DNA of 64,000 nucleotides from JADKAV01 sp037046735. Lineage in GTDB: Bacteria > Actinomycetota > Actinomycetes > S36-B12 > UBA10799. How positions within the stretch are numbered: position 1 is the stretch's first letter; each line of letters opens with the position of its first letter. The DNA is taken from assembly GCA_037046735.1 (NCBI GenBank), contig JBAOHC010000004.1:186001-250000 (forward strand), in the 5' to 3' direction. Below are positions 17,479 to 27,034 of the stretch, one piece after another. The notes below the pieces were generated by a model. The model was not told the origin of the DNA, did no database searches, and was given only the letters and a program-made list of their open reading frames with translations. Both the position numbers and the translations under genes were made by a program.

Positions 17479-19773
17479 TCACACGTCGTGGCGCAGCGGC
17501 AGCCGCAACTCCTCCAGCCGCTTGGGAGGGGGCTGCGGGGTGCCCACGAGGAATCCCTGGAAGATGTCACACCCAGCCAGCGTGAGCGCATCGAACTGCT
17601 CCCGCGTCTCCACGCCCTCCGCGATCACCCGCAAGCCCAGCGACGATCCAAGAGAGATCACAGCACTGACGATCGCGGCGTCTTGCGGATCCCGCGGGAA
17701 ATCCTTCACGAAACTGCGGTCGATCTTGACCTCTGACAGTGGCAGTCGCCGCAGATACGTCAAAGAGGAGTACCCCGTGCCGAAGTCATCGAGGGAGAAC
17801 TCGATACCGTGCGAGCGCAGCATCTCCATCCGGTCAGCCGCGAACTCGAGGTCACTGACCACAGTCGCCTCGGTGATCTCCAAGCGGATCGCACTGCCCG
17901 GCACGCCCGTCGACCGCAGGATCGACAGCACGCGTTCGGGGAAGTCGGGGTGCAGGAACTCCGTGGCTCCGAGGTTCACCGCAATGCGACAGTCGGGTCC
18001 GGCACTCCATGCGGCCGCCTGCTCACAGGCGGTCTGCAGCACCCACAGGCCCAACTCGTGGATCAACCCGGAGTCCTCGGCCGACATGATGATGTCGTCG
18101 GTGCGCACCGCTGACCCGCCTTGCGGGATCCAACGCAGCAGGGACTCGACGCCGCGCAACACGCCGGTAGCGTCGACCTGCGGCTGGTAGTACATGGTCA
18201 GACCGCCGCCTTGGAACGCCATGCGCAGGCGTGACTCGAACCTCGACCACTGCTCCGCGTCGGTGAGCATCTGCATCTCGAACACGCGCACGGCGTTGCG
18301 TCCAGCCGATTTCGCGGCGTACATGGCCAGATCCGCGCGCTGCAGGATCTCGTCGACAGTCAGGGCACCACCGACGGCCAGTGCCACACCGATGGTGGTG
18401 CTCTGGTGGATCGTGGTGACGTCCAGATGGAAGGGTGAGTGGAAGACCTCTCGAACCTCCTGCGCCCTACGCAGCGCGGCGGCCAGGGCGGCCTCCTCGT
18501 CGCGACCCAGATCGGGCAGGACCACGATGAATTCGTCCCCGCTGAGCCGGGCCACGATCGCGGGTTCGCCGAGCAGCAACTGCAGCCGGCTGGCCGCCAT
18601 CTGCAGCATCTGGTCACCGGCCGCGTGCCCATGGGTGTCGTTGAGCACTTTGAAACGGTCGAGGTCCAGCATCAAAACGGCGGCGATGTGCCGGCTCCTC
18701 GTGTTGTGCTCGAACGTCTCCCGCAGGCGACTGAGCAGCAGCCGGCGGTTCGGGAGGTCCGTCAGTGGATCGTAGAATGCCAAGCGCCGGACCTGCTGCT
18801 CCTGCCGCTTGCGCTCACTGAGGTCCAGGATCGAACCTGTGAACCGGACAGGCTCCCCCCGGTCGTCGCGGGTAATGGTGCCGCGCACCAGTACCGGCAG
18901 GTAGTCGCCCGATGCGTGGGCGAGGTGCAGTTCAGCCTCCACGCTGGTCGTATCACTGCCCAGAGCCGCGTTCAGAATCGTCTCGAACCCTGGCCGGTCG
19001 TCGGGATGGATCCAAGCGAGCCAGAAGCCGTCCAGTTCCTCTGCCGTCGGCCGAAGTCCCAGCATCTGGCGCCACCGCTGTGACAGGAAACAGGTACCGC
19101 CGGCGATGTCCCAGTCCCACCAGCCGTCGTTGGTTCCCTTCAGGACCAGGGCCAACCTCTGCTCGGACTGCTGCACGCGCTCCATCTGCTCGTGGACGGC
19201 TCCGCGCGCGGCCATTGCATCGATATGCGCGGCCAGTTTCTGACTGATGAGTGTGACGACTTCTTGGGCCTCTGCGCTCAACGGTTCGGACATGCCGGCC
19301 ATGTCCACGGTGTTGGCCGCCAGTATCACCGCCTCGATCTCGTCGGTCTGTCCGAAGCACGGACAGACGATGGGGTCAACCAGTTGCGCCCCCGAGAGCC
19401 TGTCGAGCCAGAACGGATCAAGCGGAATGGCGCGGCGGACGCCCGCCTGCCGCAGTTCACCGGCGAGAACTGCCCCGGCTTCCTCCCATGGCAATGCGTG
19501 CTGCAGCGGACCGCATACAGCGAACTGCACAGTGTCGTCATCGAAGACCCAGACCGCGGCCAGAGCGACATCGAGGACATCAACCGTGGCCTCCGCGAAG
19601 CGCTGAGCCATCGTGGCGCTGGCATCCACACCGAGCAGTTCGTCGGATACACGATTGAGCCGGGTCAGCTGGTGAACCTGCCGGTCCAAGCGTGCTTTGA
19701 CCGTGACGATCTCCTGTTGCAGGCGGCTGTAGGCGCCGGGCGCGATGCCCTGCGTGGCCTGCTCACCCACCAC
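17479..19773 (-). CDS. GAF-PAS-GGDEF-EAL cyclic-di-GMP signalling protein
   Basis: 764 residues from a GTG behind AGGGGTG. An N-terminal coiled coil (about 16-45) is followed by a GAF-like domain (about 45-190), PAS (about 205-325), GGDEF (about 332-500) and EAL (about 510-755). The cyclase signature is SGDEF at 411-415, compatible with activity. The phosphodiesterase motif is ESL (543-545) in ESLLRW instead of EAL, but the downstream DDFGTGYSSLTYLRRLP and EGVETREQF metal and catalytic motifs are kept. No membrane segment, so cytoplasmic. It lies 24 bp after the FIST gene and is probably its output partner. Confidence 0.92.
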   Translation of the reverse strand: MVGEQATQGIAPGAYSRLQQEIVTVKARLDRQVHQLTRLNRVSDELLGVDASATMAQRFAEATVDVLDVALAAVWVFDDDTVQFAVCGPLQHALPWEEAGAVLAGELRQAGVRRAIPLDPFWLDRLSGAQLVDPIVCPCFGQTDEIEAVILAANTVDMAGMSEPLSAEAQEVVTLISQKLAAHIDAMAARGAVHEQMERVQQSEQRLALVLKGTNDGWWDWDIAGGTCFLSQRWRQMLGLRPTAEELDGFWLAWIHPDDRPGFETILNAALGSDTTSVEAELHLAHASGDYLPVLVRGTITRDDRGEPVRFTGSILDLSERKRQEQQVRRLAFYDPLTDLPNRRLLLSRLRETFEHNTRSRHIAAVLMLDLDRFKVLNDTHGHAAGDQMLQMAASRLQLLLGEPAIVARLSGDEFIVVLPDLGRDEEAALAAALRRAQEVREVFHSPFHLDVTTIHQSTTIGVALAVGGALTVDEILQRADLAMYAAKSAGRNAVRVFEMQMLTDAEQWSRFESRLRMAFQGGGLTMYYQPQVDATGVLRGVESLLRWIPQGGSAVRTDDIIMSAEDSGLIHELGLWVLQTACEQAAAWSAGPDCRIAVNLGATEFLHPDFPERVLSILRSTGVPGSAIRLEITEATVVSDLEFAADRMEMLRSHGIEFSLDDFGTGYSSLTYLRRLPLSEVKIDRSFVKDFPRDPQDAAIVSAVISLGSSLGLRVIAEGVETREQFDALTLAGCDIFQGFLVGTPQPPPKRLEELRLPLRHDV

Positions 19774-19797
19774 TTCGTCACCCCTGTCTGTGAGCGT

Positions 19798-21003
19798 CTA
19801 ACTGCCCGGGTCGTCGTCGCGATAGAGCGCGGCTAGTGCAGTCGTGTAGTTGTGGTACTCGTTGCGCCCACCCAGCTGGGCGTATTCCCCGAAGCCGTAC
19901 ATCCCGAACCAGGGCGGCACGCAGCCGTCGCTTGCCAGCGGCTGCTGCATCCGATGAACAAGCTCCTCCTTCATGACGCGGTCGAAGAGCCGCCGCCCAC
20001 GGGCCAGACAGTCAGCATGGAACACCGCGACCGGTGACTGACCCGGATTGCGGGCAGTGATGGCGGCCATCATGCGGTCCATGTCGGCGAAGATCAGCTC
20101 CTCGTCGCGGACCGTCAACCACAGCTCGGTCTGGGGCGACGCCTCGGTGGCGTACACCAGCGCACCTTCCTCGGTGTGGTGGGTCACGACGCGCAGGATG
20201 TGCGGATTCCCGTACTCCTGTGCAAGGTCATCAGGCAGAACCTCGGCCAAGGCTCCGATCGGGATCGTGTCCCCTTCGGTGGCATCCGGGGGGAGTTCCA
20301 AGCGGCGAAGGAACGCGGGCCAGGCCGGCTCCCCGTCGAGTTCGGCGATGCGGTTGCGCTGCGCCGAGGTCACGACCAGCGGCTCCCCGACTGCCCGGAA
20401 TCCGTGAGTTGCCTGGGTGTCGACTCGTAGGGTCGGATCCCAGAAGCCCACGGCGAAGGCTGCGTGCTGGTACAAGATGCCGTCGATGGCCTGATGTGTG
20501 GCGATCCCCTGCATCTGGTCCGACGACGTCGCACCGAAGATGACGACGTCGGGGCCGAGCACTGACTCGATTCCGGCGATGACCTGATCGTTGGCGATGT
20601 CGATCCCGGAGGCCAGCAAGTAGATCATGCGGACCGGTTCGGGGGCGGCCGCCAGCTGCTCTGCGAGTTCGCGGCCCTTCTCAAAGGAGGTGTGCCCGAA
20701 GAGGTCGTCGACCTGTGCGACTGTGAATCCCTCGCCACGCAGACCCATCAGCCCGAGGTCATGCAGGGACTCGCCCGGGCCTTGGGGCCCAACAACGCCT
20801 GCGCAGGAGGCGGCCAGAACCCGCGCCCCCGCACACGCTGCCATCACCGGCTGCGACAGGGCCACGAGGTCATGTCCGACGCAGGCGTTGATGAGGATGA
20901 GATCTGCTTCCGGCTGGACATTGCCGTAGGCGAGTTCGAGTGCCTCGGTCACCGCACGCTCAGCGTTGACGGCCCGTGTGTTGGAGGACGCGAACTCGAT
21001 CAT
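19798..21003 (-). CDS. FIST-domain sensory protein
   Basis: 401 residues from ATG 21003. It reads as FIST N (about 30-210: ASGIDIANDQVIAGIESVLG, VIFGATSSDQ) followed by FIST C (about 220-380: VAVFHADCLARGRRLFDRV, WFGMYGFGEYAQLGGRNEYHNYTT). FIST domains are proposed small-ligand sensors, often linked to histidine kinases or cyclic-di-GMP enzymes. Here the GGDEF-EAL gene follows at once on the same strand, so a two-protein relay is likely. The ligand is unknown, with amino acids proposed for the family. Confidence 0.88.
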   Translation of the reverse strand: MIEFASSNTRAVNAERAVTEALELAYGNVQPEADLILINACVGHDLVALSQPVMAACAGARVLAASCAGVVGPQGPGESLHDLGLMGLRGEGFTVAQVDDLFGHTSFEKGRELAEQLAAAPEPVRMIYLLASGIDIANDQVIAGIESVLGPDVVIFGATSSDQMQGIATHQAIDGILYQHAAFAVGFWDPTLRVDTQATHGFRAVGEPLVVTSAQRNRIAELDGEPAWPAFLRRLELPPDATEGDTIPIGALAEVLPDDLAQEYGNPHILRVVTHHTEEGALVYATEASPQTELWLTVRDEELIFADMDRMMAAITARNPGQSPVAVFHADCLARGRRLFDRVMKEELVHRMQQPLASDGCVPPWFGMYGFGEYAQLGGRNEYHNYTTALAALYRDDDPGS

Positions 21004-21128
21004 CTACCGCCCCTAGCCCAAATTGACGCGCTTCCTGCGATCTTGTCATGCCGGGTGGCAGGTTTGCATGTGCGCTGTGCCCACTGCTCGGCCACCGTTC
21101 ACCAGTTCCGATGGGTGCTCGCATCACG

Positions 21129-21182
21129 AATGGGCGGTTGTTGGTGCGACACGCCGCGCAGAATGGCACCTTGTGCCCAATC
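21129..21182 (-). repeat. Dispersed intergenic repeat, copy 4
   Basis: Read on the minus strand: ATTGGGCACAAGGTGCCATT, then GCGCGGCGTGTCGCACCAAC and CCGCCCATTC. It lies between the S53-like protease gene end and the FIST start. The palindromic ends make it resemble the element in either orientation. Confidence 0.6.
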
Positions 21183-21201
21183 GCGGGCTGCGGGCTCCGA
21201 G

Positions 21202-23745
21202 TCAGCGGGCGCGGACCGGCGTCCTCGCCGACACCGAGCCTGACGTCGCCTGTACGACGTAACGACCCTTCTTGGCGATGCGGATCTTCACCGTGGACAC
21301 CCCGGCGCTGTTGGTGCGGACGTTGGCCTTCGCGACGACCTTGCCCTTGCGTTTGAGGGTCCATTTGACTGCTGCCGAGGGTGGGAATCCGCGCGCGGTG
21401 TAGCGCTTCTTCGCGCCCGCCTTCACCTTCGCGGGCCCGGAGACGGAGGGCACTGCCGCCACGGTGTATCCACAGGAGACCGTGGTCGTGTTCCCGGCGA
21501 GGTCACTGCCGGTGAGGGTGGCGCTGAAGGTTCCTGCAGATGCCGTGGGAACCGAGACTGACACAGTGGCACTCGCTGGCCCGGACAGCGCGTCGCTGAC
21601 GTCCGCGGCGACGGAACCCGGCTGCCCGACGCGCAGCGCGGTTGGCCGGCAGGTCACAAGCGGTGCCGTCGTGTCGATGCCTATGCTCACGGAGTTCTTG
21701 GATCCAGCGGCTGCCCCCGTGTTGCCCTCGACATCCGCGCCCTGGCAGGTGATGGTCCGCAGACCCTCACCTGCGAACGAGATCGTGCCCGTGGCCCGGG
21801 TAGTGCCCGTGCCATTGACGCCGCCCAGATCAGCTCCGGTGCACGTCAGACCCGTCACCAAGCGGTGGTCGGTGGCGACCACTGGCAGGCTGGCCGAAGC
21901 GGTGCGCAGCCAGGTGTTGGGACCACTGTCGATGTCGATCAGCGGCCCCGACGAATCGCAGTTGACTGCGCTGGCCGCCGTCACCGCTGTCTGCGTATCG
22001 ATCAGCCCGGCGCCCGCCCCATCGACCGGCGCAGCGCCGACCGGTCGGCCTGACGACTTCAGCGCGGCGATCACCTGGGCGGGTGTGAGGCACTGCTCCT
22101 TGTCGAGCATCAGTGCTGCCACCGCTGCGGCATGGGGCGCGGCAGCAGACGTGCCATAGAAGCGATGGAAACCGCCCGAGATGTCGCCGAAGAAACTGTT
22201 CTGCGTGCCGTCGGTGGCGGCCATGTCGATCGTGGCCGTCTGACACGGCAACAGCCCGGGCGCCGGTGAGGTTCCCACGACGGGGCCCCAGCAGTACGTG
22301 GCTGGCCCCCGCGAGGAGAACGTCTCCAGCACGCCGGAGTTGTCAAAGGGGACCGCGGCCACCGTCACGCCGGGGATGGAAGCGTTGTGGCCGAAGATGG
22401 TCGGCCCCATGATGTCGCCGCCAGCACTGGTGTTGAACGTGACGCTGACCAGGTCCGAGCGGTGCGAGATCAGTTTGAACCGAGGTGCGCCGCCCTGTTT
22501 GCGGACCACGATCCAAGCCCGTGAACCGCCCCCGCTGAACGATGCGAACTCGATGGCCTGCTGGCTGGTCACGTTGTTGGCATCGGCGCACCCGGAGATC
22601 GTGTTCGCCGTGACGTTCAGCAGGCACAGGTCGAGGTCCGTGGTGACGCCGAACGCGGGTTCGTTCCACCCCAAGGTGTACGTGAGGCTGCCGGAGTACG
22701 TGAAGGGGTAGGTGTTGTTGACCCCACCCGTGGAGTCGAAGTCGTGGCACGCGACTGGGGCAGGGTTGTATCTGCTCACGATCAAAGCGGGGCAGGCTGT
22801 CTGGCGGAACGCGGTCGTCTCGTACGAGCCCACACTGTTGCCACCGATGACCTTGTTGCTGTTGGCGGCACTGCTGAAGTAGGTCACCCCCTGGGCGGTG
22901 ACGTCAGCGACGGCCTTGGCGATCGGTCCGTCTTGGTACATGGGTTCGTTGAAGTAGGTGATGTCGTCGACGATGATGTCCGCCCCTTGGGCGGCCAGAT
23001 CGCGGATCGACTGGGCGAAGGCCAGGTCGCCGAGGAACGCTGAGGCAAACAGCAGTTTCGCTCCGGGCGCCACGTCGTGGACGATCTGCGCCATCGCTCG
23101 GCCCTCGTCACTGCCGTCGCCCGGTCCTTCGACAAGGTTGCCCACAGGTGTGCCGTTGCCGCACGGGTTGCCGCTTCCGGGCAGATCACCGGCGTTCACA
23201 TCGACGGTTGCTCCATTCGTCACGTCGTAGGTGTCGGACAGGATGCCCACGGTGACATCGCGGCCGGTCACGGAGAACTGGCTGCGCGCCAAGGCCGCCT
23301 TCAGTTGGGTAACCCCTTCTGACACGAACGGGCCCGTCGGACACGCCGCGTTGGTCATGGGAGTGAGTACCTCTTGGGCAGACTCCACCAGTGGGCCGAG
23401 ATCGTCCAGCGATCCCACGTCCTCGGGTGCCATGGTGATGGTGACCGTGCGCAGAGACTGGTCCACGAACCGAACGCGGGCCCCCGCGGCCCGCAGTCTC
23501 GCCAGGCTCGCATCGGAGGTGTTGCGCAGGCGCACATTGATGAGCAGGCGTCCGTTGGGTCGGGTGAGGATGCTGCTCGCCGGCGTCAGGGTGTCGTCCG
23601 AGGACCTGCCTGCCGACACATCCTGCAGGGCCGGGCTCAGGGGGCCGGACGGGTCATCGGCCGCGATCGCCATGCCGGGTGCCGAGACGAGCAGCGCCCC
23701 GACACAGATGGCCGAGACAACGCCAGTCACTACTCGACGTTTCAT
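21202..23745 (-). CDS. Secreted S53/S8-like serine protease with C-terminal beta domains
   Basis: 847 residues from ATG 23745 (MKRRVVTGVVSAICVGALLV, signal peptide to about residue 28). The catalytic core spans about 130-590: VTVGILSDTYD (Asp region), DEGRAMAQIVHDVAPGA where subtilisins have HGT, and a Ser motif GTSAAAPHAAAVAALML. Glu in place of His suggests the sedolisin-like (S53-like) group rather than classical subtilisin. The C-terminal 250 residues look Ig-like, ending in a Lys/Arg-rich strand domain similar in style to the nucleotidase tail at 11618. It is exported and likely degrades extracellular protein. Confidence 0.85.
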   Translation of the reverse strand: MKRRVVTGVVSAICVGALLVSAPGMAIAADDPSGPLSPALQDVSAGRSSDDTLTPASSILTRPNGRLLINVRLRNTSDASLARLRAAGARVRFVDQSLRTVTITMAPEDVGSLDDLGPLVESAQEVLTPMTNAACPTGPFVSEGVTQLKAALARSQFSVTGRDVTVGILSDTYDVTNGATVDVNAGDLPGSGNPCGNGTPVGNLVEGPGDGSDEGRAMAQIVHDVAPGAKLLFASAFLGDLAFAQSIRDLAAQGADIIVDDITYFNEPMYQDGPIAKAVADVTAQGVTYFSSAANSNKVIGGNSVGSYETTAFRQTACPALIVSRYNPAPVACHDFDSTGGVNNTYPFTYSGSLTYTLGWNEPAFGVTTDLDLCLLNVTANTISGCADANNVTSQQAIEFASFSGGGSRAWIVVRKQGGAPRFKLISHRSDLVSVTFNTSAGGDIMGPTIFGHNASIPGVTVAAVPFDNSGVLETFSSRGPATYCWGPVVGTSPAPGLLPCQTATIDMAATDGTQNSFFGDISGGFHRFYGTSAAAPHAAAVAALMLDKEQCLTPAQVIAALKSSGRPVGAAPVDGAGAGLIDTQTAVTAASAVNCDSSGPLIDIDSGPNTWLRTASASLPVVATDHRLVTGLTCTGADLGGVNGTGTTRATGTISFAGEGLRTITCQGADVEGNTGAAAGSKNSVSIGIDTTAPLVTCRPTALRVGQPGSVAADVSDALSGPASATVSVSVPTASAGTFSATLTGSDLAGNTTTVSCGYTVAAVPSVSGPAKVKAGAKKRYTARGFPPSAAVKWTLKRKGKVVAKANVRTNSAGVSTVKIRIAKKGRYVVQATSGSVSARTPVRAR

Positions 23746-23884
23746 GGGGACCCCTATCGACAGACGGTCACCGCACCGTACCAATGATCCCGGTGGCTCG
23801 GGATGGTCCTTTCAGCCCAACGAGTATCGGAAATGTCGTCGCCGCGACGTAGGGTGTTCGCACACGACCTATTGGGAGGTAGGA

Positions 23885-24307
23885 ATGAAGAAGTCAATGA
23901 CCGTGGCTGTGGTCGCCGTGATCGGACTGGCCGGCACTGGCGTGGCGCATGCGGCGACTGACCCCTCGGAGGTGGTCATCCCCGAACTCAGCGGTGAGTA
24001 CCTCGGCCCGCTGAGCAGCGCCGGAAAGGTCCCGGAGATGGACGTCGAGGCCACGCAGGTGTCACGCGCCTTCACCAAGTACCTGACCTACAAGAACGTC
24101 GCGAAACTGGCCGCGGGCACTGATGGTGAGGCGCTGAAGAAGGGCACCAAAGTGACGGTCAACGGCTTCCGCTGTAAGGCCACGACCTTCCGGTACGTGA
24201 ACCCCGGGACTGCGGGCATGTACTCGGTGGTTGACTGGCGCTGTTCCTTCAAGGCTGCCGACACCCCCACGAAGATTGTGGTGCGATACGAGCAGGCCTC
24301 GCTCTAG
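23885..24307 (+). CDS. Small secreted protein of unknown function
   Basis: 140 residues from ATG 23885 with GGGAGG upstream. Signal peptide MKKSMTVAVVAVIGLAGTG to VAHAA. The mature part has two Cys (FRCK and WRCS) likely disulfide-bonded, and Gly/Thr/Val strands. It diverges from the protease gene (gap about 140 bp). No family is recognised. Confidence 0.75.
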   Translation: MKKSMTVAVVAVIGLAGTGVAHAATDPSEVVIPELSGEYLGPLSSAGKVPEMDVEATQVSRAFTKYLTYKNVAKLAAGTDGEALKKGTKVTVNGFRCKATTFRYVNPGTAGMYSVVDWRCSFKAADTPTKIVVRYEQASL

Positions 24308-24310
24308 GAG

Positions 24311-24835
24311 TTAGCGGCTCACGTCCCACACGTGGTGCTCGACGTCGTGCAGAAAGTAGACGGCGAAGGTGCCCACGGTGAAGGTCGAACCGTTGCTGCG
24401 CCGGCCCGGGCGGTCCCAGCCATCGTCGGGGACGGCATCGAAGGCGGCTCCTATGGCGGTTGCTGCGGTGGTGAGCTCGGCAAGTACGACGCCGGGGTCC
24501 TGGTGGAAGTAGTCCTGGGCCAGCGCGGTCGCGTCCTGATCCCAGTTCGCGAACACCGGATCATCCTGCGCGAGCATGAGATCCAGACGCTGCTGGAACA
24601 ACTCGCAGACGTCGCGTACATGGCAGGCGTATTCGGTCGCTGACCAGACTGCCGGAGCGGGGCGCAGGCTGGCTGTGGGGGCGGTCAGCGCCTCCTGCCA
24701 CGCAGGCAAGGTCGCCCGCAGCCGCGTTCCCGTCTGCTCGGCAGGCGCGGGCACGAACCCACATTCGGGGCAGCCCTGCTCGATGACGAAGGTCCAGTCT
24801 TTGCTGTCCGGTGCCGGGATCGTGGGTTCGCTCAC
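24311..24835 (-). CDS. DinB-like/mycothiol-dependent-isomerase-like helical protein
   Basis: 174 residues from GTG. Four-helix-bundle pattern with the DinB metal-ligand spacing: His in SATEYACHVRDVCELF, and HDVEHHVWDV near the C-terminus. An N-terminal ECGFVP motif (CPECGFVPAP) is common in actinobacterial DinB-like proteins. The family includes mycothiol-dependent transferases and detoxification enzymes; the substrate is unknown. It starts five bases after ribD stops, so it is probably co-transcribed with ribD. Confidence 0.82.
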   Translation of the reverse strand: MSEPTIPAPDSKDWTFVIEQGCPECGFVPAPAEQTGTRLRATLPAWQEALTAPTASLRPAPAVWSATEYACHVRDVCELFQQRLDLMLAQDDPVFANWDQDATALAQDYFHQDPGVVLAELTTAATAIGAAFDAVPDDGWDRPGRRSNGSTFTVGTFAVYFLHDVEHHVWDVSR

Positions 24836-24840
24836 GCCAA

Positions 24841-25833
24841 TCAGGATGGCACGGGCGTCAGCGTGAGGCGGACGTCCCCGCCGACGCGAGTGACGTCGAG
24901 CAGAGTTAGGCGCAGGGCTTGGTTGATGGTGTCCACGCCGATGTCTGCGACCGCGGCTGGCCCCGCACCGAGCACGACCGGTGCCACGTAGGCGATGACT
25001 TCATCCACGAGACCGGCGCGCAGGAAGGCGGCGGCCACCGTGGGCCCACCCTCCAGCCACACGTGCCGCCGGCCCGTGGCATAGAGCTCGGCGAGCGCTT
25101 CGGCCGGGTCGCGGGTGCGTAGCAGCACGGTCTCACCGTCATGGTTGAAGACCCTGTGCTCCGGATCCAGAGTCCGCAGCCCGATGACGGCTCGTAACGG
25201 CTGGTGGGAACGGCCATCGCGCACGGTGAGCAGAGGGTCATCAACGGCGACTGTGCCGGTGCCCACCAGGATGACGTCACACTGTCCACGCAGTCGATGC
25301 ACGTCCGCGCGGGCTTCTGGCCCAGTGATCCACGCGCTGGTGCCATCCGAGGCTGCGCTGCGGCCGTCGAGGCTGGCGGCGAACTTCCATGTCACCCATG
25401 GCCGGGCATGCGTGAGCCCGAACAACCAGGCCCGATTCACCGCCCGCGCTTTGTCCTCCAGCAACCGGCCCGCAACGTCGACCCCCGCCGCCCGTAGTGT
25501 CTCGGCCCCCCCGGCGGCCACCGGGTTTGGGTCGGCCAGGGCGAAGACCACGCGGGTCACTCCGGCGTCAATGAGGGCCAACGAACACGGTCCGGTGCGT
25601 CCGTGGTGGTTACACGGTTCCAAGGTGACGACCGCTGTGGCGCCCCTTGGGTCGGCGCAATGAGCCAGCGCATCCACTTCCGCGTGCGGGCTGCCCGCTC
25701 CGCGGTGATAACCCTGTGCGAGCAGTTCCCCGTCGCGCAGAAGGACACACCCCACCCGCGGATTGGGGCCCAGCGGCACGCCGGGTGTGGTCGCCAGCTC
25801 CAGCGCGAGAGCCATCGCTTCGGTTTCGTTCAC
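24841..25833 (-). CDS. ribD: Riboflavin biosynthesis deaminase/reductase RibD
   Basis: 330 residues from GTG 25833, with GGGGACACT upstream. The N-terminal cytidine-deaminase-like zinc site is His50-Ala-Glu52 with Cys74 and Cys83 (EPCNHHGRTGPC). The C-terminal reductase domain starts WVTWKFAASLDGRSAASDG, with GPEARADVHRLR and WLEGGPTVAAAFL. It performs the two steps from the GTP-derived pyrimidine to 5-amino-6-ribitylaminouracil phosphate. The usual ribE/ribBA/ribH partners are not adjacent, and no FMN riboswitch-like structure was noticed. Confidence 0.95.
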   Translation of the reverse strand: MNETEAMALALELATTPGVPLGPNPRVGCVLLRDGELLAQGYHRGAGSPHAEVDALAHCADPRGATAVVTLEPCNHHGRTGPCSLALIDAGVTRVVFALADPNPVAAGGAETLRAAGVDVAGRLLEDKARAVNRAWLFGLTHARPWVTWKFAASLDGRSAASDGTSAWITGPEARADVHRLRGQCDVILVGTGTVAVDDPLLTVRDGRSHQPLRAVIGLRTLDPEHRVFNHDGETVLLRTRDPAEALAELYATGRRHVWLEGGPTVAAAFLRAGLVDEVIAYVAPVVLGAGPAAVADIGVDTINQALRLTLLDVTRVGGDVRLTLTPVPS

Positions 25834-25861
25834 AGTGTCCCCAATCGTGGCAGGTCGGCTG

Positions 25862-26947
25862 TCACAGCCGTTCGATGACCACCGCCACGCCGAGCCCCGC
25901 CGCTCCACTGACCCCGGCCACCCCGTACCGGCCATCGCGATCCTCCAGCTCATCCAGGCACTGACCGACCATGATCGTGCCGGTCGCGCCGAAGGCATGC
26001 CCCATCGCCATGGTCCCGCCGTTGGGGTTCATCCGGTCGGGTCCCGCGTCGAGGTCGCGGCGGAACCGCAGACACAACGCGGAGAAGGCTTCGGCGAACT
26101 CGAACACGTCGATGTCGGCTGGTCGCAAGCCCGCTCGGGCGATGGCCTGCTCCATCGCTGTCTGGCCGGCGGTGAGCATCAGTACCGGGTCGCAGGTGGC
26201 CACCGCGGAGGCGATGATGCGAGCGCGGCCGTCCTGAGAACCGAGCACCATGAGGGCCGCACCGTCGGCCATCTGCGGTGATGTGCCGACGGTGTGAAAG
26301 TGCTCGATCGCCCCGTAGCGCTGCAGTACGATCGCATCCTCGGCGGGCCGGTCGGCGAACACCGGCGGCAGGGTTGCCAGCCGCTCGGGCGTCACTTCGC
26401 GGATGAATTCATCGCGGGTGAGTCCGATCGGCACAACGCTGCGGTCGAACCGGCCGTCACGCCAGGCGGCCGCGGCCTTGGTGTGTGTCTCGACGGCGTA
26501 TGCGTCCAACTCTTCGCGGGAGAAACCCTCGAGGGTGGCATTGAGATCAGCGGCGATTCCCATGTGCACGCTATAGGGCTCGCGCCACAGCGGACCTTCG
26601 TCGCTGAAGATGGGCACGTGGCTGACACTCTCGACGCCTCCGGCCACCGCGAGGGTGAGGTCACCGGCGCGGATGCGGGCCGCCGTCGTCGCGACAGCAT
26701 CGATGCCTGAGGCGCAGAACCGGTTCAGGGTCACCCCCGGTGTCTGCCACCCGCTGCGCAGGTTTGCGGTCCGCGCCACGTTCGCTCCCTGCTCACCCAC
26801 CTGCGAGGCCACACCCAGGACAAGATCCTCCACGTGACCGGAGTCCAGACCGCGGTCGACCAGCGCCTCTTGCAAGCCGGTGACCATGTCCAGGGGAGTG
26901 AGCGGGGACCTGCCGCGCGGGGTGCGGACCCAGTCGATGATGTACAC
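25862..26947 (-). CDS. Thiolase-family acyltransferase with an unusual C-terminal motif
   Basis: 361 residues from GTG 26947 (a GAGG lies rather close). Acylation Cys78 in NRFCASGIDA and the His317 motif NPNGGTMAMGHAFGATG are present. The C-terminal Cys that acts as base in biosynthetic and degradative thiolases (CxGxGxG) is replaced: the motif reads GVSGAAGLG with Ser at about 347. Catalysis may therefore differ, or the protein may act as a synthase-like or non-canonical thiolase. Divergent from the second thiolase gene, with an 87-bp shared promoter region. Confidence 0.85.
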   Translation of the reverse strand: MYIIDWVRTPRGRSPLTPLDMVTGLQEALVDRGLDSGHVEDLVLGVASQVGEQGANVARTANLRSGWQTPGVTLNRFCASGIDAVATTAARIRAGDLTLAVAGGVESVSHVPIFSDEGPLWREPYSVHMGIAADLNATLEGFSREELDAYAVETHTKAAAAWRDGRFDRSVVPIGLTRDEFIREVTPERLATLPPVFADRPAEDAIVLQRYGAIEHFHTVGTSPQMADGAALMVLGSQDGRARIIASAVATCDPVLMLTAGQTAMEQAIARAGLRPADIDVFEFAEAFSALCLRFRRDLDAGPDRMNPNGGTMAMGHAFGATGTIMVGQCLDELEDRDGRYGVAGVSGAAGLGVAVVIERL

Positions 26948-27034
26948 CCCCTCATCGTGGCCAACGGGCGGGCTGAGCGCGATCTGCAACGCCGGGCAGC
27001 ACCGTTGTCGCCGCAGGAGTCATACGCTGGGGCC

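Noticed and set aside
21129..21182. Rho-independent terminator for the FIST or protease gene
   Set aside because: Explained better as a copy of the dispersed repeat; no T tract.
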